NCBI GenBank assembly: GCA_036770645.1
Contig: DAIPIU010000005.1
Span: forward strand, 1-64,000
Source: Rubrimonas sp036770645
GTDB lineage: Bacteria; Pseudomonadota; Alphaproteobacteria; Rhodobacterales; Rhodobacteraceae
Length of the DNA: 64,000 bases
Direction: 5' to 3'
Each line of letters starts with the position of its first letter. Positions within the stretch are counted from its first letter, which is position 1. Of the stretch, positions 31,608 through 39,979 are shown one piece after another. A program made the translations under genes and the position numbers. A model generated the notes under the pieces. It was not told the DNA's origin. It saw only the letters and a list, made by a program, of their open reading frames with translations, and did no database searches.

Positions 31608-31884
31608 CCGCGAGATCGAGGTCTACAAGCCGCCGCTGTTCATGCCCGGAACCCGCGTCGTCTCGCGCAAGAGCGTGAAGAACGACGGCACCATGTTCGG
31701 CAAGGAGATCGGCGAGGTCGTCGTGAAGAAGGGCGACGTCGGCTACGTCCGCGACATCGGCGTGTTCCTGCAGCAGTTCTACATCTATGCCGTCGATTTC
31801 GTGGATCGCCGCTCGATCGTCGGCATGCGCGGGCGCGAGTTGGAGGCCTTCCCCGAGGCCCCGCGCGCGGGAGAGGCGCCATGA
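31594..31884 (+). CDS. nifZ: Nitrogen fixation protein NifZ
   Basis: 96 residues, SH3-like fold protein that assists maturation of the second P-cluster in NifDK. Family landmarks: PGTRVVSRKSVKNDGT, GEVVVKKGDVGYVRDIGVFL and YAVDFVDRR. It overlaps the LRV gene at its start and nifT by 4 bases (ATGA) at its end, so the three are translationally coupled. Confidence 0.95.
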   Translation: MATDDREIEVYKPPLFMPGTRVVSRKSVKNDGTMFGKEIGEVVVKKGDVGYVRDIGVFLQQFYIYAVDFVDRRSIVGMRGRELEAFPEAPRAGEAP

Positions 31885-32093
31885 AGCTGATGATCCGCGA
31901 GACGGCCCGGGGCCTCGAGGCCTATGTGCCGAAGAAGGACCTCGAGGAGAGGGTGGTCGAGACCGAGCTGCCCGGCCTCTGGGGCGGCTGGGCGCGGCTG
32001 TCCAATGGCTGGGTGTTCCAGATGCCGAGCCTCGACCCCGCCCCGCGCCTGCCCGTCACCGTCGAGGCCCGCAGGATCGCGGGCGAGGAGTGA
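31881..32093 (+). CDS. nifT: Nitrogen fixation protein NifT/FixU
   Basis: 70 residues, a short all-beta protein of the NifT/FixU family. MKLMIRETARGLEAYVPKKD and LWGGWARLSNGWVFQMP are characteristic. Its function is not known, and deletion in other diazotrophs has little effect. It overlaps nifZ by 4 bases and is followed after 3 bases by the SIR2-like gene. Confidence 0.93.
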   Translation: MKLMIRETARGLEAYVPKKDLEERVVETELPGLWGGWARLSNGWVFQMPSLDPAPRLPVTVEARRIAGEE

Positions 32094-32096
32094 GCC

Positions 32097-32930
32097 ATGT
32101 CCCGCGACCGAGAGATCGTCGAAGGCTGCGCGCGCGAGGTGTTCTCGGGCGCGATGATCCCCTATCTCGGGGCCGGCGTGGCCGCGCTGGGCGACAGCCG
32201 CGTGCCGGCATCGCCCGCCGCGCTGTGCGCGCTGATCGAGGCCGAGGTGCGGGCCCCGCGGCGCGCCGCCGGCAACCTCTGGGCGGTGGCGCAGTTCGTC
32301 GAGAGCCGCCGCTTCCGCGGCACGCTGAACGCCATCGTCGAGCGGGCCTTCGCCGGCGGGGTGCGCGCCAACCCGGTGCATGGCTGGATCGCGACCGTGC
32401 GCCCGCCGCTGGTGGTGGACGCCTGGTACGACGACGGCCTGCTGGGCGCCTATGCCGCCCGCTCGCAGTCCTGGGGCTGGGTGCAGGGCGTCAGCCGCAA
32501 CGGCGAGTGGATCGACATCTGGACCCGCGCCTATGGCGCCGACGGGCAGCAGCGCGCCGAGGGGCCCGACCCGGACTGGCGCTCGCTGGTCTACAAGCCG
32601 CACGGGATGGCGCGGAAGGGGTCGAGCTTCCTGATCTCGGACAGCGACTATGTCGAGGTGCTGACCGAGATCGACATCCAGACCCCGATCCCGCTGGAGG
32701 TGCGCAGGCGCCGCGCCGCCCGCGGCTTCCTGTTCCTCGGCTGCCGGTTCGACGACCAGATGCTGCGCATCTTCGCCCGGCAGATCCTCAAGCGCTCGGG
32801 CGGGCGGCATGTGGCGGTGATCGAGGGGCCCCTGACCCGCATGGAGACGCGGTTCCTCGCCGAGCAGAACATCCTGCGCGTGGACCTGCCGCTGGAGCAG
32901 GCCGTGGCGGCGCTGACCGCGCCCGTCTGA
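32097..32930 (+). CDS. SIR2-like domain protein in the nif operon
   Basis: 277 residues, cytoplasmic. Sirtuin-type elements are in order: the nucleotide-binding GAG loop in IPYLGAGVAALG (about 21-32), LWAVAQFVES (61-70), LVVDAWYDDGLL (105-116), the KPHG tetrapeptide with a His at about 169 in the place of the sirtuin catalytic His, SDSDYVEVL (181-189) and FLFLGCRFDDQMLR (211-224). This is the SIR2_2-like class, which binds NAD and in other contexts acts as an NADase in antiviral defence. It starts 3 bases after nifT and is therefore the sixth gene of the NifA-driven nifB operon. No zinc-finger cysteines of deacetylase sirtuins are seen, so NAD hydrolysis or binding is more likely than deacylation. 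Role unknown. Confidence 0.82.
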   Translation: MSRDREIVEGCAREVFSGAMIPYLGAGVAALGDSRVPASPAALCALIEAEVRAPRRAAGNLWAVAQFVESRRFRGTLNAIVERAFAGGVRANPVHGWIATVRPPLVVDAWYDDGLLGAYAARSQSWGWVQGVSRNGEWIDIWTRAYGADGQQRAEGPDPDWRSLVYKPHGMARKGSSFLISDSDYVEVLTEIDIQTPIPLEVRRRRAARGFLFLGCRFDDQMLRIFARQILKRSGGRHVAVIEGPLTRMETRFLAEQNILRVDLPLEQAVAALTAPV

Positions 32931-32970
32931 CAGGGGCGCGGCACGCGGGTCCGGCACCGTATCCGGCCCC

Positions 32971-33384
32971 TCAGTCGCAGCCGCGATGACCGTCGCCGTC
33001 GGCGTAGTCGACGGCGATGTAGTCCGGCACTCCCGCCGTGCCGCAGACGAAGACGATGACCTCGAGCGGCAGGCCGTCCAGCACGACCTTCTCCATCGGC
33101 GGAAAAGGCGTACCGCGGGCGTAGAGCTCGGGGATGCGGGCGCGCATCGCGCTGTCGGCGAAGAACGGGTCGTCCTCGTCGGCCGCGTCCCTCAGGCCGA
33201 AGCGGTGGAAGTTCGCCCGGTCCTGCTGCAGGACTGCCCCGAAGCTCCCCAGCCGCGCGCCGCCGGAGCTGACCATGTCGCGCGCGCTCAGCTCCGCGAA
33301 GTACACGGCCAGACTTTCGCCTGCGACGGCCGGTGCCGCGCCGGACATCGCGGCGGCGATGGCGACGATCTTTCCGACGGCCAT
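32971..33384 (-). CDS. Exported hypothetical protein between the two nif operons
   Basis: 137 residues, not recognised. A signal peptide (MAVGKIVAIAAAMSGAAPAVAG) suggests a periplasmic location. The mature part is acidic, has two cysteines near the end and finishes YADGDGHRGCD. The ATG at 33384 is preferred over 33390 because GGGGGG lies 6 bases upstream. It is convergent with the SIR2-like gene and divergent from nifH. No sigma-54 or NifA site was seen facing it, so it may not belong to the nif regulon. Confidence 0.6.
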   Translation of the reverse strand: MAVGKIVAIAAAMSGAAPAVAGESLAVYFAELSARDMVSSGGARLGSFGAVLQQDRANFHRFGLRDAADEDDPFFADSAMRARIPELYARGTPFPPMEKVVLDGLPLEVIVFVCGTAGVPDYIAVDYADGDGHRGCD

Positions 33385-33469
33385 CTGCATCCCCCCAATC
33401 GATGCGGCAAGCATAGCGCGCGGCGATCCGTCGGGGAACCGCGCCGTCGTCGCGAAAATGTCGGGGCTT

Positions 33470-33485
33470 TGTCGGCTTAGCCACA
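33470..33485 (+). promoter_or_regulatory. NifA upstream activator sequence of nifHDK
   Basis: TGT-CGGCTTAGCC-ACA, an exact TGT-N10-ACA site, 96 bases before the -24 element. An AT-rich stretch between the two (about 33531-33550) could host IHF for DNA bending. Confidence 0.85.
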
Positions 33486-33564
33486 ACGGGCGCTTCCGGC
33501 ACCGGAAGTGGCCGGTTCTTCCTAACCGTCTGTCAAAATTACATAATCTGCCGGGGAGCCCAGT

Positions 33565-33580
33565 TGGCACGATCTCTGCG
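33565..33580 (+). promoter_or_regulatory. Sigma-54 promoter of nifHDK
   Basis: TGGCAC-GATCT-CTGCG fits the -24/-12 sigma-54 consensus and closely resembles known nifH promoters. It lies about 70 bases before the nifH start. Confidence 0.9.
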
Positions 33581-33648
33581 TTGCATGGGGCGGAGACCGG
33601 CGGTCCCGCCCTTCTCACCGGCCAGACACGACCCGCAAAGGACACGAC

Positions 33649-34533
33649 ATGAGCGCACTCCGTCAGATCGCCTTCTACGGCAAGGGAGGTATCGGCAAGT
33701 CCACCACCTCCCAGAACACCCTCGCCGCGCTCGTCGAGCTCGGCCAGAAGATCCTCATCGTCGGCTGCGACCCCAAGGCCGACTCGACCCGCCTGATCCT
33801 GAACTCCAAGGCGCAGGACACCGTGCTGCATCTCGCCGCCGAGATGGGCTCGGTCGAGGATCTCGAACTCGCCGACGTGCTGAAGACCGGCTTCAAGGAC
33901 ATCAAGTGCGTCGAGTCGGGCGGTCCGGAGCCGGGCGTCGGCTGCGCCGGCCGCGGCGTCATCACCGCCATCAACTTCCTCGAGGAGAACGGCGCCTATG
34001 ACGGCGTCGACTACGTCTCCTACGACGTGCTGGGCGACGTGGTCTGCGGCGGCTTCGCCATGCCGATCCGCGAGAACAAGGCGCAGGAAATCTACATCGT
34101 CATGTCAGGCGAGATGATGGCGCTCTATGCCGCCAACAACATCGCCAAGGGCATCCTGAAATACGCCAACTCCGGCGGCGTGCGCCTGGGCGGGCTGATC
34201 TGCAACGAGCGGCAGACCGACCGCGAGCTCGAACTCTCGGAAGCCCTGGCCAAGCGCCTGAACTCGAAGCTGATGCACTTCGTGCCGCGCGACAACATCG
34301 TGCAGCACGCGGAACTGCGCCGCCAGACGGTGCTGCAGTACGCCCCCGACAGCAAGCAGGCGGACGAGTACCGCGCGCTCGCGACCAAGATCCACGCCAA
34401 CTCCGGCCAGGGCACCATCCCGACCCCCATCACCATGGAGGAGCTCGAGGACATGCTGATGGAGTTCGGGATCATGCAGTCCGAGGACGACCGCCTGAAG
34501 CAGATCGCCGCCGCCGAGGCCGCGACCGCCTGA
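33649..34533 (+). CDS. nifH: Nitrogenase iron protein NifH (dinitrogenase reductase)
   Basis: 294 residues; ATP-dependent electron donor to NifDK and participant in cofactor maturation. P-loop GKGGIGKST at residues 11-19. The cluster cysteines are in CAGRG and DVVCGGFAMPI. The arginine in GCAGRG is the residue ADP-ribosylated by DraT in related bacteria, so post-translational switch-off is possible, although draTG is not in the window. First gene of nifHDK, with its own sigma-54 promoter and NifA site. Confidence 0.99.
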   Translation: MSALRQIAFYGKGGIGKSTTSQNTLAALVELGQKILIVGCDPKADSTRLILNSKAQDTVLHLAAEMGSVEDLELADVLKTGFKDIKCVESGGPEPGVGCAGRGVITAINFLEENGAYDGVDYVSYDVLGDVVCGGFAMPIRENKAQEIYIVMSGEMMALYAANNIAKGILKYANSGGVRLGGLICNERQTDRELELSEALAKRLNSKLMHFVPRDNIVQHAELRRQTVLQYAPDSKQADEYRALATKIHANSGQGTIPTPITMEELEDMLMEFGIMQSEDDRLKQIAAAEAATA

Positions 34534-34541
34534 CGCCAGAC

Positions 34542-34565
34542 GGGGCCGGCCCCGACGCCGGCCCC
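34542..34565 (+). promoter_or_regulatory. Hairpin between nifH and nifD
   Basis: An 8-bp stem (GGGGCCGG / CCGGCCCC) with an 8-nt loop, 8 bases after the nifH stop and with no T-run. Such hairpins stabilise or partly terminate nifH mRNA, giving more NifH than NifDK. Confidence 0.55.
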
Positions 34566-34594
34566 ACCCCCCAGCACGCACGGGAGCCCCTCCG

Positions 34595-36082
34595 ATGGCC
34601 ACTGACTACAGCAACGACGCGGCGCTGCACGAGCAGCTGATCGAGGAGGTCCTCGCCGCGTATCCCGAAAAGTCGCGCAAGAAGCGCCAGAAGCACCTCG
34701 GCGTCTCGGGCGGCCCCGACGCCGCCGACACCGAGATCGCGTCGAAGTGCGACACGGTGAAGTCGAACATCAAGTCGGTGCCCGGCGTGATGACCATCCG
34801 CGGCTGCGCCTATGCCGGCAGCAAGGGCGTGGTCTGGGGCCCGATCAAGGACATGGTCCACATCAGCCACGGCCCCGTCGGCTGCGGCCAGTATTCATGG
34901 AGCCAGCGGCGCAACTACTACATCGGCAAGACCGGCGTCGACAGCTTCGTGACGATGCAGTTCACCACCGACTTCCAGGAGAAGGACATCGTCTTCGGCG
35001 GCGACAAGAAGCTGGAAAAGACCATCGACGAGATCCAGGAGCTGTTCCCGCTGAACAACGGCGTCACGATCCAGTCGGAATGCCCGATCGGCCTTATCGG
35101 CGACGACATCGAGGCCGTCGCGAAGAAGAAGAACGCCGAGCACGAGAAGACCATGGTGCCGGTGCGCTGCGAGGGCTTCCGAGGCGTGTCGCAGTCGCTC
35201 GGCCACCACATCGCCAACGACGCGGTGCGCGACTGGGTGTTCGAGAAGGGCGAGGGCGCGGCGGCGGGCTATGAGCCCGGCCCCTACGACGTCAACGTCA
35301 TCGGCGACTACAACATCGGCGGCGACGCCTGGGCCTCGCGCATCCTGCTCGAGGAGATGGGCCTCAACGTCGTCGGCAACTGGTCGGGCGACGCCACGCT
35401 GGCCGAGATCGAGCGCGCGCCGAAGGCCCGGCTGAACCTCATCCACTGCTATCGGTCGATGAACTACATCTGCCGCTACATGGAGGAGAAGTACGGCATC
35501 GGCTGGATGGAATACAACTTCTTCGGCCCCTCGCAGATCGCCGCGTCCCTGCGCGCCATCGCCGCCAAGTTCGATCAGACGATCCAGGACAATGCCGAGA
35601 AGGTCATCGCCAAATACCAGCCGCTGGTCGACGGCGTGATCGCCAAGTTCAAGCCGCGCCTCGAAGGCAAATCGGTCATGCTGTACGTCGGCGGCCTGCG
35701 CCCCCGGCACGTCATCACCGCCTACGAGGATCTGGGCATGGTGATCGCCGGCACCGGCTACGAGTTCGGCCATGGCGACGACTACAAGCGGACCGGCCAC
35801 TACGTGAAGGAAGGCACGCTGATCTACGACGACGTGACGGGCTACGAACTCGAGAAGTTCATCGAGAAGATCCGCCCCGACCTCGTCGGTTCCGGCATCA
35901 AGGAAAAGTATCCGGTGCAGAAGATGGGGATCCCGTTCCGCCAGATGCACAGCTGGGACTATTCCGGCCCGTATCACGGCTACGACGGCTTCGCGATCTT
36001 CGCCCGCGACATGGATCTGGCCATCAACAACCCGGTCTGGGGCCTGTTCGACGCGCCCTGGACCAAGGGCAAGGCCGCCTGA
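34595..36082 (+). CDS. nifD: Nitrogenase molybdenum-iron protein alpha chain NifD
   Basis: 495 residues. P-cluster cysteines are in RGCAYAG, GPVGCGQYSW and SECPIGLIGDD. The FeMo-co ligands are the Cys of LIHCYRSMNYI and the His of QMHSWDYSGPYHG. Length and motifs are those of the Mo enzyme. It is 61 bases after nifH and 98 before nifK. Confidence 0.99.
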   Translation: MATDYSNDAALHEQLIEEVLAAYPEKSRKKRQKHLGVSGGPDAADTEIASKCDTVKSNIKSVPGVMTIRGCAYAGSKGVVWGPIKDMVHISHGPVGCGQYSWSQRRNYYIGKTGVDSFVTMQFTTDFQEKDIVFGGDKKLEKTIDEIQELFPLNNGVTIQSECPIGLIGDDIEAVAKKKNAEHEKTMVPVRCEGFRGVSQSLGHHIANDAVRDWVFEKGEGAAAGYEPGPYDVNVIGDYNIGGDAWASRILLEEMGLNVVGNWSGDATLAEIERAPKARLNLIHCYRSMNYICRYMEEKYGIGWMEYNFFGPSQIAASLRAIAAKFDQTIQDNAEKVIAKYQPLVDGVIAKFKPRLEGKSVMLYVGGLRPRHVITAYEDLGMVIAGTGYEFGHGDDYKRTGHYVKEGTLIYDDVTGYELEKFIEKIRPDLVGSGIKEKYPVQKMGIPFRQMHSWDYSGPYHGYDGFAIFARDMDLAINNPVWGLFDAPWTKGKAA

Positions 36083-36180
36083 GTTCACCCCTGGGGAGGA
36101 CGGCGCGCCCGTCCCCCCGCCCCTCATCCCCCCTGACGGCGCGTCCCGGAATGCGGACGGCCAGGAAAAGGACCACGACC

Positions 36181-37719
36181 ATGCCGCAGTCCGCCGACAA
36201 GATCCTCGACCATGCGCCCCTGTTCCAGCAGCCCGAATACAAGGAGATGCTGGCGAACAAGAAGGTGAAGTACGAATGCGGCCACCCCGACGAGATGGTG
36301 ACCGAGATCGGCGACTGGACCAAGTCGTGGGAATACCGCGAGAAGAACCTCGCCCGCACGGCGCTGACCGTGAACCCGGCCAAGGCCTGCCAGCCGCTGG
36401 GGGCCGTGTTCGCCGCCGCGGGCTATGAAGCCACCATGAGCTTCGTGCACGGCTCGCAGGGCTGCGTGGCCTACTACCGCTCGCACCTGTCGCGCCACTT
36501 CAAGGAGCCGGCGTCCTGCGTGTCGTCCTCGATGACCGAGGACGCGGCGGTGTTCGGCGGCCTGAACAACATGGTCGAGGGCCTCGCCAACACCTACGCG
36601 CTCTACCAGCCCAAGATGATCGCGGTCTCGACCACCTGCATGGCCGAGGTGATCGGCGACGACCTAAACAGCTTCATCGCCCAGTCGAAGGGCAAGGGTT
36701 CGGTGCCCCAGGACTTCGACGTGCCGCACGCCCACACGCCCGCCTTCGTCGGCAGCCATGTTGACGGCTACGACAACATGACCAAGGGCATCCTCGAGCA
36801 TTTCTGGAAGGACGCCGAGCGCGTTCCCGGCGAGGGGATCAACATCATCCCCGGCTTCGACGGCTTCGCGGTCGGCAACATCCGCGAGCTGAACCGCATG
36901 CTGGGTATCATGGGGGTCGAGGCGACGGTGCTGAGCGACGTGTCCGACGTCTACGACACCCCGTCGGACGGCGAGTTCCGCATGTATGCGGGCGGCACGA
37001 AGCTCGAGGCGGTGAAGGCGGCGCTGAACGCGAAGGCCACGCTGTCGATGCAGGAATACTGCACGCCCAAGACGCTGGAATACTGCGGCTCGCTGGGCCA
37101 GGAGACGGCGTCCTTCCATTACCCGATGGGCGTGCAGGGCACCGACGCCTTCCTGATGAAGGTGGCCGAGCTGACCGGCAGGGACATCCCCGAGGCCCTG
37201 CGCCTCGAGCGCGGCCGCCTGGTCGACGCGATGGCCGACAGCCAGAGCTGGCTGCACGGCAAGACCTACGCGATCTACGGCGATCCCGACTTCGTCTACG
37301 CCATGGCGCAGTTCGTCATGGAGATGGGCGGCGAGCCGCGGCACTGCCTGGCCACCAACGGCCGCAAGGACTGGGCCGCGAAGATGCAGGCGCTGTTCGC
37401 GACCTCGCCCTTCGGCCGCGACTGCCAGGTGTGGGCGGGCAAGGACCTCTGGCACATGCGCTCGCTGCTGGCGACCGAGCCGGTGGACATGCTGATCGGC
37501 AACTCCTACGGAAAGTATCTCGAGCGCGACACGGGCACGCCCCTGATCCGGCTGATGTTCCCGATCTTCGACCGCCACCACCACCACCGCTATCCGACCT
37601 GGGGCTATCAGGGCGCGCTGAACGTGCTGGTGAAGATCCTCGACACGATCTTCGACAAGCTCGACGCCGACACGATGGTCGCCGGCGAGACGGACTACAG
37701 CTTCGACCTGACGCGCTGA
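36181..37719 (+). CDS. nifK: Nitrogenase molybdenum-iron protein beta chain NifK
   Basis: 512 residues. P-cluster cysteines are in KACQPLGAV, HGSQGCVAYYR and STTCMAEVIGDD. The N-terminal extension (LDHAPLFQQPEYKEMLANKK) that wraps the alpha chain is present. The ATG at 36181 was preferred over an upstream ATG at 36151 because AAAAGGA precedes it and the family begins there. Last gene of nifHDK, followed by a terminator. Confidence 0.99.
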   Translation: MPQSADKILDHAPLFQQPEYKEMLANKKVKYECGHPDEMVTEIGDWTKSWEYREKNLARTALTVNPAKACQPLGAVFAAAGYEATMSFVHGSQGCVAYYRSHLSRHFKEPASCVSSSMTEDAAVFGGLNNMVEGLANTYALYQPKMIAVSTTCMAEVIGDDLNSFIAQSKGKGSVPQDFDVPHAHTPAFVGSHVDGYDNMTKGILEHFWKDAERVPGEGINIIPGFDGFAVGNIRELNRMLGIMGVEATVLSDVSDVYDTPSDGEFRMYAGGTKLEAVKAALNAKATLSMQEYCTPKTLEYCGSLGQETASFHYPMGVQGTDAFLMKVAELTGRDIPEALRLERGRLVDAMADSQSWLHGKTYAIYGDPDFVYAMAQFVMEMGGEPRHCLATNGRKDWAAKMQALFATSPFGRDCQVWAGKDLWHMRSLLATEPVDMLIGNSYGKYLERDTGTPLIRLMFPIFDRHHHHRYPTWGYQGALNVLVKILDTIFDKLDADTMVAGETDYSFDLTR

Positions 37720-37739
37720 GCCCGGCACCGCAGGACGAG

Positions 37740-37765
37740 AGGGCCGCCCTTCGCGGGGCGGCCCT
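37740..37765 (+). terminator. Terminator of nifHDK
   Basis: A perfect 10-bp stem (AGGGCCGCCC / GGGCGGCCCT) with a TTCGCG loop, 20 bases after the nifK stop. The T-run is short (TCC), but the position and stability support termination. Confidence 0.7.
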
Positions 37766-38112
37766 TCCGCGTGGGGGCCGGACGGGGGCGGAGACGCGCA
37801 GGGCGCGCCGGATGGCCCCGGCGCCGCCGCCATCGCCCGCGGGCGCGCCGACGGGGCGGCAGGGCGCCCCGCGCCCATGCGGCCTCGGGATCCCGCCGCA
37901 GCCTGCGCCAGGGCCGAGCGGACCCCCGCTCCGGCCCTTTGCGTCGGGGACTTGCGACCGGCGGTCGCGGCAGAGACCTAGTGAAAAAGTCGGGTTTGCC
38001 TTTTCCGAGCGTTTCGGTAAGGCTTGTTCCTGCCAGGCCGCCATGGGCGCGCCCCGGCCAGCCAGCGCCGCCATCCGGCCGCCAGCCCCTGCAAACCGGA
38101 CGGGAGAGAGCG
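37766..38112. other. Intergenic region upstream of hemP
   Basis: About 350 bases with no gene that I can support. The first 200 are extremely GC-rich. From about 37975 the sequence is richer in A/T and probably holds the hemP promoter, including an imperfect dyad GCCTT-N16-AAGGC (about 37998-38023) that may be an operator. No sigma-54 or NifA site was seen. Confidence 0.4.
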
Positions 38113-38307
38113 ATGGCACAGGATTACGCGAGCGACCGGCAGGGCCTCGACGCGGGGCCGGAGGGGTCGCGGGCCAGCGGCGGTCCGCCGATGACCACCA
38201 CGGCGGCGCTGTTCGAGGATGGGGCGCGCAAGCTGCTCATCGCCCATGCAGGCGAGATCTACACCCTCCAGCTGACCCGCCAGAACCGCCTGCTGCTGAC
38301 CAAGTGA
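38113..38307 (+). CDS. hemP: Hemin uptake protein HemP
   Basis: 64 residues, cytoplasmic. The C-terminal half KLLIAHAGEIYTLQLTRQNR, ending LLLTK, is the HemP domain found next to haem- and siderophore-uptake genes of proteobacteria; it has been linked to activation of haem-receptor expression. The first 30 residues are variable. The ATG at 38113 follows GGGAGAGAG. Its stop overlaps a GTG that could start the next gene. Confidence 0.88.
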   Translation: MAQDYASDRQGLDAGPEGSRASGGPPMTTTAALFEDGARKLLIAHAGEIYTLQLTRQNRLLLTK

Positions 38308-38776
38308 CGGCGGCCGCCATGCACCCCATGAACGCCCGCCTGCCGCCGGGGGCGCAGTTCGTCGGCGCGCTGCGCGACGAGGATCCGCCCACCCGCCGCC
38401 TCGCCGCCGCGCTGCGTCTGCGCCGCGCCTGCCGGCGCCGCGACGATGCCCTGCGCGCGGCGCTGACCGAGGGGCTCGCGGCCGGACCGGCCGCGCGGGC
38501 GGGGCGCGCCTTCGACGATCTCGTCTGGGCGGTGGAGACCGGTGCGGTGCGCGCCCTGCACGGGCATCCGCCCTTCTGCCCCTGCATCGGCCGGGACGAG
38601 GCGCGCCTCTGCGCGGCGGCGCACAATGCCGGCCAGGGCGGCGCGGGCCTCGCGCGCGCCGCGGGGCTGCTGGCCGGCGTGCTGCGGCCCGAGGCCGTGC
38701 CTGCGGCGCTCGATGCCGCCGCGCGGCTGGGCGCGGCCTCGACCCGCCGGCCCCGTGCGAGGCCGGACTGCACTGA
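38304..38776 (+). CDS. HemP-linked hypothetical protein, 3' end uncertain (possible frameshift)
   Basis: A GTG overlapping the hemP stop (GTGA) or the ATG at 38319 begins a protein of about 155 residues. It is helical and includes HPPFCPCIGRDEARLCAAAH, similar to small proteins found after hemP in Rhodobacterales. The same frame does not close before the convergent DUF1513 gene and runs on to 40418. A TGA at 38774-38776 lies in a neighbouring frame, just where the family usually ends. A single-base indel near 38740-38770, real or from sequencing, would explain this. Function unknown. Confidence 0.45.
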
Positions 38777-38810
38777 GGGCCCGCGCCGCCGGCCAGCGCG
38801 GCGCGCCGGT

Positions 38811-39974
38811 CTAGAGCGCGATCAGGTGATTGTCCCACGCCACCGGCAGGGGGTGGACGGCGCGGCCGTCCGCCCCGCGCAGGCCGCCGAGACCGTCGCT
38901 GAACAGCAGGCCCCCCGGGATCGGCGCCGTGGCGACGCCGCAGACATCCGCGGCCTCGACGACGGCGGCAGTCGCGCCGTCCACGGTGTCGCAGACGAGC
39001 GCGAAGCCCCCGCGCGGGCAGGTGATCGCCGCCTGCGCGCCGCCCGCCGCGAAGGCGACGGACCCCGCATAGCCCCGCGCCAATGCCGGGGCCGGGTCGG
39101 CCCAGCGCAGCGCGCCGTCCCCCGGCCGCCAGAAACCCAGCAGGGGCGGGGTCGCCGCCGCCGTCCCCTCCCACTGGCCCGCGACCGCGGCCAGACCGTC
39201 GGCGCGCAGCGCGAGGTGGCGCAGCGACAGGGGCCGCAACGCGGCGGGCGGCTCGATCGTCGCGGCCACCGCGCCCGCGGCGGGATCGACGATGCTGAGG
39301 TTCGGACGCATGGCCGCGCGATTCCACGCCGCGCGGCCGGTGTCGGGATGGGTGCGCAGCCCGCCATTCGCGACCAGCAGCCGCCCATCGGGCAGGCGCA
39401 GCGCATCATGCGGCCCGATGCCGCCCGAGGGCATGTCGCCCAGCCGCGCATAGCCCGCGCGCGCGTCCCAGACGCCGATGCGGCCCGCGCCGGTCGCATG
39501 GGCGTTCTCGGTGGTGAACAGCAGCCCGCCATCGGCCGAAAAGCAGCCATGGCCATAGAAGTGCCGCCCCGGCGGGGCCGCCAGCCGCCGCGCCTCGCGG
39601 CCCTCGGCGCAGTCGATCACGAGGGCGAAGATGCCGGGCCGGCGCGCGAAGCACACCGCCTCGGGCGCGTCGGGCCGGGCGGCGGCGGCATGGCCGCGGT
39701 CAGGCAGGGGGATCGCGAAACGGGGCGCGAGATCGTCGCCGACGCCGACCAGCGCGAAGGCCCCGGCTGCGTCGCGCGCCGCCGACAGCCAGCGCGGCCC
39801 GCCCGCCTGCGCCCAGGCCCGGGATGCCAGCGCCGCGCCCATCGCGGCCAGCGCCGCGCGGCGCGACGGCGCCCATGGCGCTGCGGCACGCGGCGCGCCA
39901 TGGGCGGGCTGCCTTGCCGCGCCGGGTGCCGACCCGTTACGCGCCGCGCGCCACGTCTTGGCGAGCATCCGCAT
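38811..39974 (-). CDS. DUF1513 family protein of the imelysin operon
   Basis: 387 residues, exported. A long N-terminal region has a twin-arginine-like PSRRAALAAMGAAL before the mature domain at about residue 60. A beta-propeller-like domain follows, with FYGHGCFSADGGLLFTTEN, GIGPHDALRLPDGRLLVANG and LSIVDPAAG, the pattern of DUF1513. Function unknown; it is conserved with imelysins in alphaproteobacteria and thought to belong to periplasmic iron handling. It is last in the leftward operon, its start 5 bases after the imelysin stop. Confidence 0.85.
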   Translation of the reverse strand: MRMLAKTWRAARNGSAPGAARQPAHGAPRAAAPWAPSRRAALAAMGAALASRAWAQAGGPRWLSAARDAAGAFALVGVGDDLAPRFAIPLPDRGHAAAARPDAPEAVCFARRPGIFALVIDCAEGREARRLAAPPGRHFYGHGCFSADGGLLFTTENAHATGAGRIGVWDARAGYARLGDMPSGGIGPHDALRLPDGRLLVANGGLRTHPDTGRAAWNRAAMRPNLSIVDPAAGAVAATIEPPAALRPLSLRHLALRADGLAAVAGQWEGTAAATPPLLGFWRPGDGALRWADPAPALARGYAGSVAFAAGGAQAAITCPRGGFALVCDTVDGATAAVVEAADVCGVATAPIPGGLLFSDGLGGLRGADGRAVHPLPVAWDNHLIAL

Positions 39975-39979
39975 GTCCC

